63,497 nucleotides of DNA from JAZTYK01 sp045636925 (GTDB lineage Bacteria > Bacillota > Clostridia > Oscillospirales > Butyricicoccaceae): positions 1-63,497 of the forward strand of contig JAZTYK010000026.1 of the NCBI GenBank assembly GCA_045636925.1, in the 5' to 3' direction. Within the stretch, counting starts at the first letter, position 1, and the number at the start of each line of letters is the position of its first letter. Below, one piece after another: positions 34,119 to 43,741 of the stretch. The translations under genes and the position numbers were made by a program. The notes under the pieces are model-generated. The model saw nothing but the letters and a program-made list of their open reading frames with translations, was not told the origin of the DNA and searched no databases.

Positions 34119-34946
34119 TCATTCTTTCTTCTTCAGCTCCAGATTTCGTCGCAAGGGTTGTACGCCACGCCAGATGAATGCGCGGTTTGCATATTGCTTT
34201 CGGAATGCCCGATCACCCATGGCCACATCCTGTGCCTCCAGACTGCACAAAAGATCCTGCCGAAACTCCGGCAGCTGGGTCTCCAGCGCCTTCCGGTTTT
34301 CCGGACAAATCAGCTGACAGGTGTCGCATCCCCAAATCAGCGGATGCGCCGCCACGGCAGCAGACTGTTCCGCGGTCAACGCACCCCTTTGTTGGGTTAA
34401 GGCAGACAGACATTTTTCTTCGGTTACCTGCCCCTCTGCGCCCAATGCGCCCCGTGGACAGGCTCGCATACAGGCACCGCAACCCGGACAAGATACCGGC
34501 ATCCCGCCGGCCTGTAGATCCAAATCTGTCAGCAGCAGCCCAACAAACACAAAGCTTCCGTACTGCTCGGTCAAGAGCAGGCCATTCTTTCCCAGCTTAC
34601 CCAGTCCTGCACAAGCAGCCGCCCAAACCTCCGGGAAGGGCGATATGTCTGCCATGGGGATAAAACTGCAGCCGGTTTCTTCCCGCAGCCATTCTGCCGC
34701 CCGCTCCAGCCTGGTCTTTACCACCGTGTGATAATCCTGCCCGCGGGCATACAAGGACAGATTCCCTTCCGATGCCCCCGCAAAATAAGGGAAAACCGCA
34801 CAGATCAGACCCTTATGCTCCGGCAGTAGCGCTTCTGCTCTGCGTTGCTGTTCGGCCGTCATGTGGCTTTCATAAAAAACCCGCGACACATATCCTGCCG
34901 CTATCGCACCGCTCAGGGTGCAGATTTCCCGATACATCTGCTGCAC
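34119..34946 (-). CDS. QueG-like double [4Fe-4S] protein
   Basis: 275 residues from GTG 34946 (AAGGAGGGG, 7 bases). A DUF1730-like domain contains PMADISPFPEVWAAACAGLGKLGKN, including the Asp used by epoxyqueuosine reductase QueG. Two Cys clusters follow: CPGCGACMRACP (residues ~152-163) and CDTCQLICPEN near 200, matching two [4Fe-4S] sites. It lacks the C-terminal HEAT-repeat region of E. coli QueG (~380 residues). No other queuosine genes are in the window, so 'QueG' should be treated as a fold assignment. Confidence 0.75.
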   Translation of the reverse strand: MQQMYREICTLSGAIAAGYVSRVFYESHMTAEQQRRAEALLPEHKGLICAVFPYFAGASEGNLSLYARGQDYHTVVKTRLERAAEWLREETGCSFIPMADISPFPEVWAAACAGLGKLGKNGLLLTEQYGSFVFVGLLLTDLDLQAGGMPVSCPGCGACMRACPRGALGAEGQVTEEKCLSALTQQRGALTAEQSAAVAAHPLIWGCDTCQLICPENRKALETQLPEFRQDLLCSLEAQDVAMGDRAFRKQYANRAFIWRGVQPLRRNLELKKKE

Positions 34947-35026
34947 GATTCCCCTCCTTTTATAAAAAATCTCTTTTTATTTGCTGGATTGTGTGGTAAA
35001 ATAGCCCCGAAATGTGGGGTGTTTTG

Positions 35027-35914
35027 ATGGAATACAATAAGAGCAAATCTCAAAGCGGCATTTTGTTTTTAATTTGTGCCGCCGCCCTTTGGAGCACTGC
35101 CGGTGTGCTGACCAAGTTCAATCCCTGGAGTGGCACCACCATCGCCTGCATCCGCGGCATATTGGCTGCCCTGACGCAGATTTTGCTGACCCGTACCTTT
35201 CGCATAAAGCTGAATCGCACCATTGTGCTTACAGCGCTGTGTTATTTTGGCGAGACCTTTCTCTTTATGATCGCCAACAAGCTCACCAGTGCCGGCAGTG
35301 CCATCGTGCTGCAAAACACCTCGCCGCTGTACATTATTTTATTCCTGTATCTGTTCTTCCGGCAAAAACCCAGCCGACTGGACTGCATTGTGGGCATTAT
35401 GATCTTTGGCGGCATTCTGTTGAGCATGGCCGATACACTGTTTTCCGGCAATCTGCCGGGCAACAATCCTATACTGGGCAATGTGTTGGCCCTGATCTCT
35501 GGCATCTTTTATGCCGGCATCTTCTTTTGCAGTCGCCTGCCCGGTGCCGACCCACTGCAATCCACGATTCTGGGTAGTTCCATGTACATTGTGCTGATTC
35601 CCTTTGTACTGGCCGACGGCAGTTTTTGGAGTCATCAAACCCTTCCGGCTTGGGGCAGTATGCTGTTTATGGGCATTGTGCAAACCGGTCTCGCCTGGTT
35701 GATGTTTACCAAGGGTATCAAAAACACGCCCTCGCTGCAAGCCAGCTTCATCACCATGATCGAGCCGGTGCTGAATCCCATCCTGGCACTGATCTTTCTG
35801 GGCGAAGCCATGGGCAAGCTGTCCATTCTCGGCAGTGCCGTAGTCATTATAACCTTGTTCCTGCACAACTACTTAACAGCCAAACAAAACCAAACTGCAA
35901 AAGACCCCACTTGA
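35027..35914 (+). CDS. EamA/DMT-family permease
   Basis: 295 residues from ATG 35027, with GGGGTG just upstream; the earlier ATG 35012 lacks a site. Ten membrane helices in two EamA repeats (DMT superfamily): LFLICAAALWSTAGVLTKF ... and AWLMFTKGIKNTPSLQASFITMIEPVLNPILALIFLGE near the end. It exports or imports a small metabolite; substrate unknown. It is followed by a terminator. Confidence 0.88.
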   Translation: MEYNKSKSQSGILFLICAAALWSTAGVLTKFNPWSGTTIACIRGILAALTQILLTRTFRIKLNRTIVLTALCYFGETFLFMIANKLTSAGSAIVLQNTSPLYIILFLYLFFRQKPSRLDCIVGIMIFGGILLSMADTLFSGNLPGNNPILGNVLALISGIFYAGIFFCSRLPGADPLQSTILGSSMYIVLIPFVLADGSFWSHQTLPAWGSMLFMGIVQTGLAWLMFTKGIKNTPSLQASFITMIEPVLNPILALIFLGEAMGKLSILGSAVVIITLFLHNYLTAKQNQTAKDPT

Positions 35915-35931
35915 TAGATTTGAATATCACT

Positions 35932-35963
35932 GCACCCCTGCTGCAAAAGCAGGGGTGCTTTTC
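35932..35963. terminator. Terminator between EamA and YgiQ genes
   Basis: GCACCCCTGC-loop-GCAGGGGTGC followed by TTTTCTT; the stem could serve both converging transcripts. Confidence 0.85.
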
Positions 35964-37949
35964 TTATTTTTTACCCCGCTTTGCAGGTTTTGCCGGCACC
36001 TTTCCGGCGGATACCACAGGTCGCTTGCCTCCCTTTGCAGGTTTTGCGTCCTTTCTGGCGGATTGCTCGGATTTACGTCCATTGCGCTGAAGCTGGGACT
36101 TTCCGGCAGGTTTCTTTCCGTCTTCCTTCTTCACAGAAGGACGGAAATCTGCCACCAAATAACGCTTGCCCATACCAATAAGATCTTCTCTTCCGGCCTG
36201 TCGCAAGGCCTTCAGCACCAATGCCCGGTTCTTGGGATTGCCGAATTGCAGCAATGCCCGCTGCATGGCCTTTTCCTCCGGATCCTTCGCTACATACACC
36301 GGCTCCATGGTTCGGGGATCAATGCCGGTGTGATACATGGCGGTGGAAAGTGTACCGGGGGTCGGGTAGAAGTCCTGTACCTGCTCGGGAGACAGCTTGT
36401 GCTCCTTCAGATACAGTGCCAGATCAATGGCTTCCCGCAAACCACTGCCGGGATGGGAAGACATAAGATACGGCACCAGATACTGCTCCTTACCGCACTT
36501 CTCACTGAGTTCAAAATACTTTCGGCAGAAGCGATCATACACATCCGCATGGGGTTTTCCCATGTACTTCAGCACTTGGGGACTGATGTGCTCGGGTGCC
36601 ACCTTCAGCTGACCGCTGACATGATGCTTTACCAGCTCGGCAAAGAAATCACCCCGCTTATCATGCAGCATATAGTCAAATCGGATACCGCTGCGAATGA
36701 ACACCTTCTTGACCCCGGGAATCTCACGCATCTTTCGCAGCAGGGCCAGGTAATTGCTTTCATCTGCATTCAGATTGGGGCAAGGGGTGGGGAACAGACA
36801 CTGACGGTTGGCACAGGCACCCGCCGTCTTCTGCTTCGCGCAGGCAGGATGGTCAAAGTTGGCGGTAGGACCGCCCACGTCATGAATATAACCCTTAAAA
36901 TCCGGGTCAGCTGCAATGAGTCTTGCCTCACGCAGTACCGACTCGTGGCTGCGGGCGCTGATATACCGACCCTGATGCAGCGCCAAAGCACAGAAATTGC
37001 AGGCACCAAAACAGCCGCGATTATGGATGATGGAAAAGCGCACCTCTTCAATTGCGGCTACGCCGCCCATAGCTTCGTAGTCCGGATGGTAATACCGGGC
37101 ATACGGCAGAGCAAACACGGCATCCAGCTCTGCACCCTCTAAAGGCAATGCCGGAGGATTCTGAATCAGATATCGGTTGCCGGTGGGCTGGATCAATGCA
37201 TGTCCCCGGGCAAAATCGTTTTCATTCTGCTGGTGGAAAGCAGCCCGGGCATAGGCCTTTTTATCATCCCGCACCGTCTCAAAAGAAGGCAGCATCATGG
37301 GATTTTCGAAGCAGCACTCCTCGGGGCTCTTGGCCAAAAAGCAAGTACCGCGCACATCCCGGATCTCACCAACCGGTTCTCCCTTCTTCAGCCGCTTGGC
37401 GATCTCAGTCATGCTTCGCTCGCCCATACCAAAGCTCAGAAGATCAGCGCCGCTGTCTTCCAAAACGCTGCGACGCACGGCATCATCCCAATAATCATAG
37501 TGCGCAAAACGGCGCAGCGAAGCCTCGATGCCGCCAATCACCACCGCTGTATCAGGGAATGCTTCTCGGGCTCGGTTGGAGTAAACAATGACAGAACGGT
37601 CCGGTCTGCGACCGGGCAGGTTTCCGGGGCTATAGGCATCCCGGCTTCTCCGGCGCTTGGCCACCGAATAATGGGCAACCATGGAGTCAATGTTGCCGGC
37701 GTTAATGAGCACGCCGTAGCGGGGTTTTCCCATAGCTTCGAAATCCGCCGTACTATGCCAGTCGGGCTGTGCCAGAATTGCCACACGAAACCCCGACTTT
37801 TCCAGCACGCGGGAAATCACCGCCGTGCCAAAAGAAGGATGATCCACATAGGCATCGCCGGTGACCAGCAAAAAGTCATAATAATACCAGCCACGGTCCA
37901 GCATATCCTGCCGGCTTACCGGCAAAAATGCACTTCTGTCAAGCTGCAT
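35964..37949 (-). CDS. YgiQ-family radical SAM protein
   Basis: 661 residues. N-terminal cobalamin-binding-like/DUF3362 portion (DRGWYYYDFLLVTGDAYVDHPSFG), then the radical SAM iron-sulfur loop CFGACNFC (CxxxCxxC), GYIHDVGGPTANF, and AP-rich blocks. The C-terminal ~70 residues are Lys/Pro/Ala-rich (KPAGKSQLQR ... AKPAKRGKK), a basic low-complexity tail. YgiQ is a conserved family without assigned substrate. It runs toward the EamA gene and shares its terminator. Confidence 0.93.
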   Translation of the reverse strand: MQLDRSAFLPVSRQDMLDRGWYYYDFLLVTGDAYVDHPSFGTAVISRVLEKSGFRVAILAQPDWHSTADFEAMGKPRYGVLINAGNIDSMVAHYSVAKRRRSRDAYSPGNLPGRRPDRSVIVYSNRAREAFPDTAVVIGGIEASLRRFAHYDYWDDAVRRSVLEDSGADLLSFGMGERSMTEIAKRLKKGEPVGEIRDVRGTCFLAKSPEECCFENPMMLPSFETVRDDKKAYARAAFHQQNENDFARGHALIQPTGNRYLIQNPPALPLEGAELDAVFALPYARYYHPDYEAMGGVAAIEEVRFSIIHNRGCFGACNFCALALHQGRYISARSHESVLREARLIAADPDFKGYIHDVGGPTANFDHPACAKQKTAGACANRQCLFPTPCPNLNADESNYLALLRKMREIPGVKKVFIRSGIRFDYMLHDKRGDFFAELVKHHVSGQLKVAPEHISPQVLKYMGKPHADVYDRFCRKYFELSEKCGKEQYLVPYLMSSHPGSGLREAIDLALYLKEHKLSPEQVQDFYPTPGTLSTAMYHTGIDPRTMEPVYVAKDPEEKAMQRALLQFGNPKNRALVLKALRQAGREDLIGMGKRYLVADFRPSVKKEDGKKPAGKSQLQRNGRKSEQSARKDAKPAKGGKRPVVSAGKVPAKPAKRGKK

Positions 37950-38007
37950 GGTATTTCCTCATTTCCTGCGGAAATAGCCGCGAATTGCGGCTATTTCACG
38001 GTATTTC

Positions 38008-40731
38008 TTACAAGTTCTCCCGACGGAGCTGCATTTCCTGCCACTCCTCACGGGTGATGGTAACACTTCTGGGTTTGCTTCCCTCAAAAGGACCTACAAT
38101 GCCCCGCTCCTCCATCTGATCTACCAGACGAGCCGCACGGGAATAGCCCAGCTTCAGACGGCGCTGCAGCATGGAAACCGATGCCTGTCCCATTTCAACC
38201 ACCACGCCGATGGCATCCATCAGCAGGGGATCTTCATCATCTTCACTGCCTCCGCCTCCGGACGCGCCACCCTCGCCGGGTTCGGGCTCGCCCTGCCGTT
38301 CAATGAAGTCCATGACCTCCTGGTCATAATCAGCGGTACCCCGCTCCTTGACAAAGTTTACCACCGCTTCTACTTCCTGATCGGTGACAAAGCAACCCTG
38401 CACGCGCTTGGGCTTACCGCCGCCCAAGGGGGCATACAGCATATCGCCCTTACCCAGCAGTTTTTCAGCGCCCATCTGATCCAGAATAATACGGGAATCA
38501 ATGGCAGATGCTACCGCAAATGCAATACGGCTGGGAATGTTGGTTTTCATCAAGCCGGTAATGACGTCAGCGGAGGGACGCTGGGTTGCAATGATCAGAT
38601 GCATACCCGCGGCACGAGCCATCTGGGCAATACGGATGATGGCTTCTTCCACCTCACGACGTGCAACAGCCATCAGGTCAGACAGCTCGTCCACCACCAC
38701 CACGATACGTGGCAGCTTTTCATACTTGGGCAGTTCTGCGCTTTCTTCCGGCGGCAGTTCTGCCGCGGCAGCGGTGCGGCGCTCCATTTCGGCATTGTAG
38801 CCGTTCAGGTCTCGCACACCCACTTCAGCAAACTTCTTATAGCGGCGCATCATTTCGCCCACTGCCCAATTCAGCGCACCGGCCGCCTTTTTGGGATCGG
38901 TGACCACAGGCAGCAGCAGATGGGGAATACCGTTATACACACCCAATTCGATCATCTTGGGGTCAATCATAATCAGGCGCACTTCTTCGGGGGTAGATTT
39001 GTACAGCAAACTGATCAGAATGCTGTTGATGCACACCGACTTACCGCTGCCGGTGGTGCCGGCAATCAGCATATGGGGCATTTTACCGATGTCACCCACC
39101 AAGGGCTCGCCGGCGATATTCTTACCAACAGCAAAGCTCAGACGGCTCTTGCTGTTGCGGAATGCAGAAGTATCTACAATATCACGCACCGTCACCAATT
39201 CCTGCTGCTCGTTGGGCACTTCAACACCCACGGCATTCTTATCGGGAATGGTAGAAACACGAATGCTGGATGCGCCCAGTGCCAAGGCAATATCCACCGA
39301 CAGGTTGGTCACGCGGGACAGCTTGATACCACGCTGCAGCAGCAGCTCATAACGGGTAACCGCAGGGCCGCTGGTGATGTCCACCACCTTCGCCTCCACG
39401 CCAAAGCTGGACAGTGTGTCGATCAAACGGTCAGCAGTTGCAGCCACGGCTTCTTCACTGCCGGGCAAACGGCCAGAACCGGGATGCAGCAAATGAATGG
39501 GCGGATAGAAATAGACGGGATGGTCTTCTACCTCTTTTAGATTCTCCTGGATCTCCTGAGCCACATCGGCATCAGAAATCTCAGGCGCATCTTCTTCCTG
39601 CTCTGCAGGCTCGGACTTGATGGCAGATACCCGAGTCACAGAAGCCACCGTCTTAGGTTGACGGGGCTGCTCCACAGGGATGTCCACCATAGGCACATCG
39701 AGTGCAAAAGGCACCTCTTCCTCAGCGGGGCCAGGCACTTCCACCTGCACGTCTTTCTTTTGTCCCAGCAGCGTGTGCATAGCATCTGCAAGTTTTCCGG
39801 GCTTCTGCTGCGGTTCCTCGGCAGGCTGCTTGTTTGCATCCTCGGCACGGCGTGCCTCTTTCCCGGCCTGATCACCGCCGCGAAGCACTTCCGCAGGCGT
39901 AGGCACATTGGGCGGCGCTACCAAGCCGCCATTTTCCCGAATGGGGCGGCGACGGGTCACCATATCTTCCTCTACGGGGATATCCACATTCTTTCGATTC
40001 TGCGCCTTCGGCACAGACTGACGCTCACGCACCAGCTTCTCGATAGGCAGATCCTCTTCCGGCTCGTCAGGCTCGGGCTGGAATCGCATAGCCTGCACCC
40101 AGCTCCGCAGTCGGGCAGGAGTCAGACGGAATGCACCAAAAATGCACACCGCTGCCAGCAGACAAACCAAAATACAGCCGCCCACCATATCTACAGCGGC
40201 ACGCAGCAGGATAGCCAGTCCACCGGCAAACACACCGCCGGAAGCTCCGGCAATGCCGTCGGCAGCCAGCACACTCATACCTTTCAGACCGGCGGGATAC
40301 ACCACAGGAGTGGTCAGCAGATGCCGTAGTGCACCAAATAACACCGGCACCAGCATCATGCAGGTCACGCGCAAACGCGCCTTTCCCTTACGCTTGATAA
40401 TCAGCAGAACGCCGCCAAACAGCAATGCAAAGGGCAACAGCGCACAGCCATAGCCCAGCAGGGATAAAAAGATGGTATCGTACCAATCAATCAAAAATCC
40501 CTGCACGCCAAATCCGGACAAAAAGCCTACAAAGGCGCCCAGCAGGTATAATCCTGCCCATACCTCACGGCGAACCAGCGGCTTGCTGGGAGTCTTGCTC
40601 TTTGCAGAAGTCTTTCTTGCAGTATTCTTGCTGCTACCGGATTTGGCGGCAGTTGTCTTTCCGGCCGCAGATTTTGCAGCGGTTGTTTTCTTCGTTGTTG
40701 TCTTTCCTTTGGTTTGAGGCAAAACACTCAC
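38008..40731 (-). CDS. ftsK: DNA translocase FtsK/SpoIIIE
   Basis: 907 residues from GTG 40731; a TTG four codons in is an alternative. N-terminal Lys/Thr-rich segment (1-47), four membrane helices (~50-200), acidic linker, then the RecA-like motor: Walker A AGTTGSGKSVCINSI, Walker B IVVVVDELSDL. The C-terminal gamma winged helix (SMLQRRLKLGYSRAARLVDQM) reads KOPS/SRS-like sites. It moves DNA through the closing septum. It follows uppP by 9 bases. Confidence 0.95.
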   Translation of the reverse strand: MSVLPQTKGKTTTKKTTAAKSAAGKTTAAKSGSSKNTARKTSAKSKTPSKPLVRREVWAGLYLLGAFVGFLSGFGVQGFLIDWYDTIFLSLLGYGCALLPFALLFGGVLLIIKRKGKARLRVTCMMLVPVLFGALRHLLTTPVVYPAGLKGMSVLAADGIAGASGGVFAGGLAILLRAAVDMVGGCILVCLLAAVCIFGAFRLTPARLRSWVQAMRFQPEPDEPEEDLPIEKLVRERQSVPKAQNRKNVDIPVEEDMVTRRRPIRENGGLVAPPNVPTPAEVLRGGDQAGKEARRAEDANKQPAEEPQQKPGKLADAMHTLLGQKKDVQVEVPGPAEEEVPFALDVPMVDIPVEQPRQPKTVASVTRVSAIKSEPAEQEEDAPEISDADVAQEIQENLKEVEDHPVYFYPPIHLLHPGSGRLPGSEEAVAATADRLIDTLSSFGVEAKVVDITSGPAVTRYELLLQRGIKLSRVTNLSVDIALALGASSIRVSTIPDKNAVGVEVPNEQQELVTVRDIVDTSAFRNSKSRLSFAVGKNIAGEPLVGDIGKMPHMLIAGTTGSGKSVCINSILISLLYKSTPEEVRLIMIDPKMIELGVYNGIPHLLLPVVTDPKKAAGALNWAVGEMMRRYKKFAEVGVRDLNGYNAEMERRTAAAAELPPEESAELPKYEKLPRIVVVVDELSDLMAVARREVEEAIIRIAQMARAAGMHLIIATQRPSADVITGLMKTNIPSRIAFAVASAIDSRIILDQMGAEKLLGKGDMLYAPLGGGKPKRVQGCFVTDQEVEAVVNFVKERGTADYDQEVMDFIERQGEPEPGEGGASGGGGSEDDEDPLLMDAIGVVVEMGQASVSMLQRRLKLGYSRAARLVDQMEERGIVGPFEGSKPRSVTITREEWQEMQLRRENL

Positions 40732-40740
40732 CTACAATTC

Positions 40741-41589
40741 TTAAATCAGATTCGCGATGACAGTAATGATACCCACCACCGCACAGTACACGGAGAAATA
40801 ACGGAAGCTGTTTTTCTTCGTCAGCACCCGCACCAGAATAATGGCCAGATAACCGCTGACTGAAGAAACCAGAAAGCCTACGATGCTGGGCACCAGCAGA
40901 CCGGGTTCCATACCCATCTCCAAAATATCATCCAGTTTGAAAATCACCGAGCCAAGCACAGCGGGAATCGACATAATAAAGGCAAAGCGCACAGCGAACT
41001 CCCGCTTAAAGCCACAGAACTGACCACCGCAGATGGTGCTTCCGCTGCGGGATACACCGGGCAGTACAGCCAGCAGCTGCAAAAAGCCTACCTTTACCGC
41101 ATCCGAAAACTTGGCATTGCCGGCATCCTTTCCGCCGGCACCTTCCTTCTCCCGCTTGTCAGATACCTTGGACGACACCCACAGCACACAAGCGGTGAAA
41201 ATCAGACCCAAACCCACCACCAGGGTGCTGGAAAAAGCATTTTCAATGATGTTTTCCAGCAGTGCGCCAATTACCAGCGGCAGAGTAGCCAGAATCACCA
41301 TGACAACCATACGGCGGTAAGGTTTGTTTCGCAGCTTAAAGCCATCAAAGACCATCTTGATAAACTCAACCACCAGGCTCTTTACGTCCTGCCAGAAGGC
41401 AACGACCACGGCAGTCAGCGTACCCAGATGCAAAATCACATCAAAGGTTACGTGGTCTGCGCCGTACTGTTCAAAATCCACCAGCGCCTGTACCAAAACC
41501 AGATGTCCGGAAGAAGAAATCGGCAGAAACTCTGCCAGGCCTTGCACGGCACCCAATAAAATTGCAACCCAAACAGGCATATCATTCAC
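40741..41589 (-). CDS. uppP: Undecaprenyl-diphosphatase UppP
   Basis: 282 residues with about 8 membrane helices. The active-site motifs GLAEFLPISSSGHL (near residue 14) and PGVSRSGSTI (near 175) are intact. It recycles C55-PP to C55-P for peptidoglycan synthesis. It overlaps the PAP2 gene by 4 bases (ATGA), so two lipid phosphatases are made together. Confidence 0.96.
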   Translation of the reverse strand: MNDMPVWVAILLGAVQGLAEFLPISSSGHLVLVQALVDFEQYGADHVTFDVILHLGTLTAVVVAFWQDVKSLVVEFIKMVFDGFKLRNKPYRRMVVMVILATLPLVIGALLENIIENAFSSTLVVGLGLIFTACVLWVSSKVSDKREKEGAGGKDAGNAKFSDAVKVGFLQLLAVLPGVSRSGSTICGGQFCGFKREFAVRFAFIMSIPAVLGSVIFKLDDILEMGMEPGLLVPSIVGFLVSSVSGYLAIILVRVLTKKNSFRYFSVYCAVVGIITVIANLI

Positions 41590-42146
41590 CTCTTATTTTG
41601 ATTCAAACGGGGCGTGATGTTTGCCTCCGCATAATTCCAGATCCAAATAGCGGCAAGGCCGCAAACAGCACCCGCCAGGGCGCCAAACAACACATCCGTG
41701 GGGTAATGCATCATCAGATACATCCGGCAAAAACCCATACAGCAGGCATAACACAACCCGATGCCCATCCATTTTTTTCCCGCTGTGTACAATGCCACCG
41801 CTCCGGCAAATGCCGCCGCCGTGTGTCCTGAGGGAAAGGAATGGTCACTGGGATGATTGGTAATGAGCCCCAGGTCAAAGCCCAGATCATAGGGCCTTGT
41901 ACGGGCAATCAAGGGTTTGAGACACAGATTCACCAGCAGCAGATCCAGCACCAGAGCCACAGCAATGGTTCCCCCCACTTTGCGGGTCTTTGGGATACAC
42001 AGCAGCACCAGGGCCAGCAAGATCATGCCGATGCCCTTGTCGCCGGTGCGAGAGACTGCCACCGTGATCTGATCCAGCAGCGGGCATCCCACCGCCTCCC
42101 GCAGTCCTTGCAGCAGACCCAGTTCAAAAAGATTCAAAGACTCCAA
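41586..42146 (-). CDS. PAP2-family membrane phosphatase
   Basis: 186 residues with ~5-6 membrane helices and the three PAP2 motifs: KPLIARTRP, PSGHTAAAF and RMYLMMHYPTDVLFG. It could dephosphorylate undecaprenyl-PP or phosphatidic acid. Coupling with uppP suggests a lipid carrier role, which is inference. AAAGGAGCC precedes the ATG. Confidence 0.9.
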   Translation of the reverse strand: MESLNLFELGLLQGLREAVGCPLLDQITVAVSRTGDKGIGMILLALVLLCIPKTRKVGGTIAVALVLDLLLVNLCLKPLIARTRPYDLGFDLGLITNHPSDHSFPSGHTAAAFAGAVALYTAGKKWMGIGLCYACCMGFCRMYLMMHYPTDVLFGALAGAVCGLAAIWIWNYAEANITPRLNQNKR

Positions 42147-42164
42147 AATCAGGCTCCTTTATAC

Positions 42165-42665
42165 TCACTTTCGGTAATCTCGCTGCAGAATGATGGCGCG
42201 GTTTGTCTTTTGATCAAAAGCCGCGATTACATGGCAGTTGGCATATTCACTGACCAACGGCCAATCCAAAACGCCGAATGCATACCGCTGATGGAATATG
42301 TTGCGGGTGGGCATTGCCATACCTGCTCCCATTCCGCCCCGGCTCATGACTTCCAGGGATGTTCGCCAATCAAGCGTTGCTTCTTCCCTGCCCACTGTGG
42401 CACGGGCATATACGTATTGATCCCACCGGCACAGAAGTGTCCGCAGGCGCCATGCATCGTACAGAGCCATAGCAAAAAACACGGCCGGTATCAATACCCA
42501 CGCTACCAATGGCGTTTCATCCTGCACCAACAGTCCCAATCCAAAAAACACAATACCCAATGCCAGCATACCACAACTAAAGATCAAGCTGGCACGGTAA
42601 TACTGCCAGTCGGCGCTACTCCGCAGCAGAGCCAGACATTCGTCCTTGCTGTACTTCTTCTCCAT
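42165..42665 (-). CDS. Hypothetical membrane protein, two helices
   Basis: 166 residues. Residues ~25-48 (LIFSCGMLALGIVFFGLGLLV) and ~53-72 (WVLIPAVFFAMALYDAWRL) are membrane helices; the remainder is soluble and reads YcxB-like (DQYVYARATVGREEATLDWRTS ... ATFDQKTNRAIIL). The exact family is not certain. The ATG is preceded by AAAGGAGG in a minus-strand set ahead of uppP, and the gap is 18 bases. Confidence 0.65.
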   Translation of the reverse strand: MEKKYSKDECLALLRSSADWQYYRASLIFSCGMLALGIVFFGLGLLVQDETPLVAWVLIPAVFFAMALYDAWRLRTLLCRWDQYVYARATVGREEATLDWRTSLEVMSRGGMGAGMAMPTRNIFHQRYAFGVLDWPLVSEYANCHVIAAFDQKTNRAIILQRDYRK

Positions 42666-42696
42666 ACCGATGCCTCCTTTCGCTTTCCCGCACCCC

Positions 42697-43599
42697 TTAC
42701 AGGGTCACTTCCATGTCAAACTTCTCGGTCAAAAACAGAGGGTGATAAGACTGCTTGGATTTCCGCAGGCCGGGGTCCTGGGCATCGTCCTCCCGGTTCA
42801 GGTACTTGACCCCCTCCGGCACACAGGTCTGCACAAAGGCGTTCACCATCATCTGATGGGCACCCAGATAATCGGCATCGGCTTTCTCGATATGCTCGAA
42901 CATGGTCTCCCCGATGACCTCTCCCATGCCAAAGCCCACCACGGTGTCCCCGGCATAAAGCACACAGCCGGTCATACCGTACAGGTCATAGTTATCCAGC
43001 ACCTCGATGGTACGGGTCATCTCCTCAAAATACATCACCGATTCCTGCATATCCTGCTCGCCCTTCTGCAGGCACAGGCGGCGGTAAAAGTCCCGCACCT
43101 GCTGCAGATTCTCCGGGCCAATCTTCTCTGCATGCCATTCGGCATAGGTCTTTTTGAATCGGTTCACATGATTGCGCTTTTTCTCATAGCGCTTGCCGGC
43201 AAAAGTGCCCATCAAGGGCGCATCGTACACATAATCGCCCCATTTGACGGGATCACCCTCACCGGTTACTGCCTCCGGCCAGCGAGCCAGGATCCTTTCA
43301 CGGTCTTCCCGGTCGATACAGGTGAAGCGCAAAGTGTCGCATTCCTGCTTTACATGCTGCTCCAGCAGGTCGAAACCCCGCTGCAAATCGCCGCCCAGGG
43401 GCATCCAATAATAATGCACATCATCAAAGGTAGAGCGCAAAAACAAGATATCTTCTTCCACCGCCATGCAAGTGCGGGTGGTAAACCGCCACATCACCAT
43501 AGCACCCACCGAATAATTGCTGAGCAGGCTTTGCTTCTGCTGCAAATAAGGGCGGATTACCGGAATATCCTGTAACTGAATGGGTTGAAAATTCATCAT
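42697..43599 (-). CDS. DUF2156 (PG-lysyltransferase-like) protein
   Basis: 300 residues from ATG 43599 (AAAGGA 7 bases upstream; longer starts exist). A GNAT-like double fold: RGFDLLEQHVKQECDTLRFTCID, KKRNHVNRFKKTYAEWHAEKI, GCVLYAGDTVVGFGMGEVIGETMFEHIEKAD, and the tail LNREDDAQDPGLRKSKQSYHPLFLTEKF, the signature of DUF2156 stand-alone proteins. They resemble the soluble domain of MprF but lack its membrane part. It may transfer an aminoacyl or acetyl group; partner unknown. Confidence 0.82.
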   Translation of the reverse strand: MMNFQPIQLQDIPVIRPYLQQKQSLLSNYSVGAMVMWRFTTRTCMAVEEDILFLRSTFDDVHYYWMPLGGDLQRGFDLLEQHVKQECDTLRFTCIDREDRERILARWPEAVTGEGDPVKWGDYVYDAPLMGTFAGKRYEKKRNHVNRFKKTYAEWHAEKIGPENLQQVRDFYRRLCLQKGEQDMQESVMYFEEMTRTIEVLDNYDLYGMTGCVLYAGDTVVGFGMGEVIGETMFEHIEKADADYLGAHQMMVNAFVQTCVPEGVKYLNREDDAQDPGLRKSKQSYHPLFLTEKFDMEVTL

Positions 43600-43694
43600 G
43601 GCACGATCCTTTATCATGGTCAAACAACTATAATATCCTTGAACTAATATTATAACATAACTTTCTAAAAATTGCATCTTTTTTTGAAGAAAAC

Positions 43695-43722
43695 CCCCAG
43701 TGGAACAAAAATTCCACCGGGG
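43695..43722 (-). terminator. Imperfect terminator after the lipoprotein gene
   Basis: CCCCAGTGGAA-loop-TTCCACCGGGG with one mismatch, and a T-rich run on the minus strand at 43679-43685. Confidence 0.6.
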
Positions 43723-43741
43723 ATTGCGATAATCAGATCAC

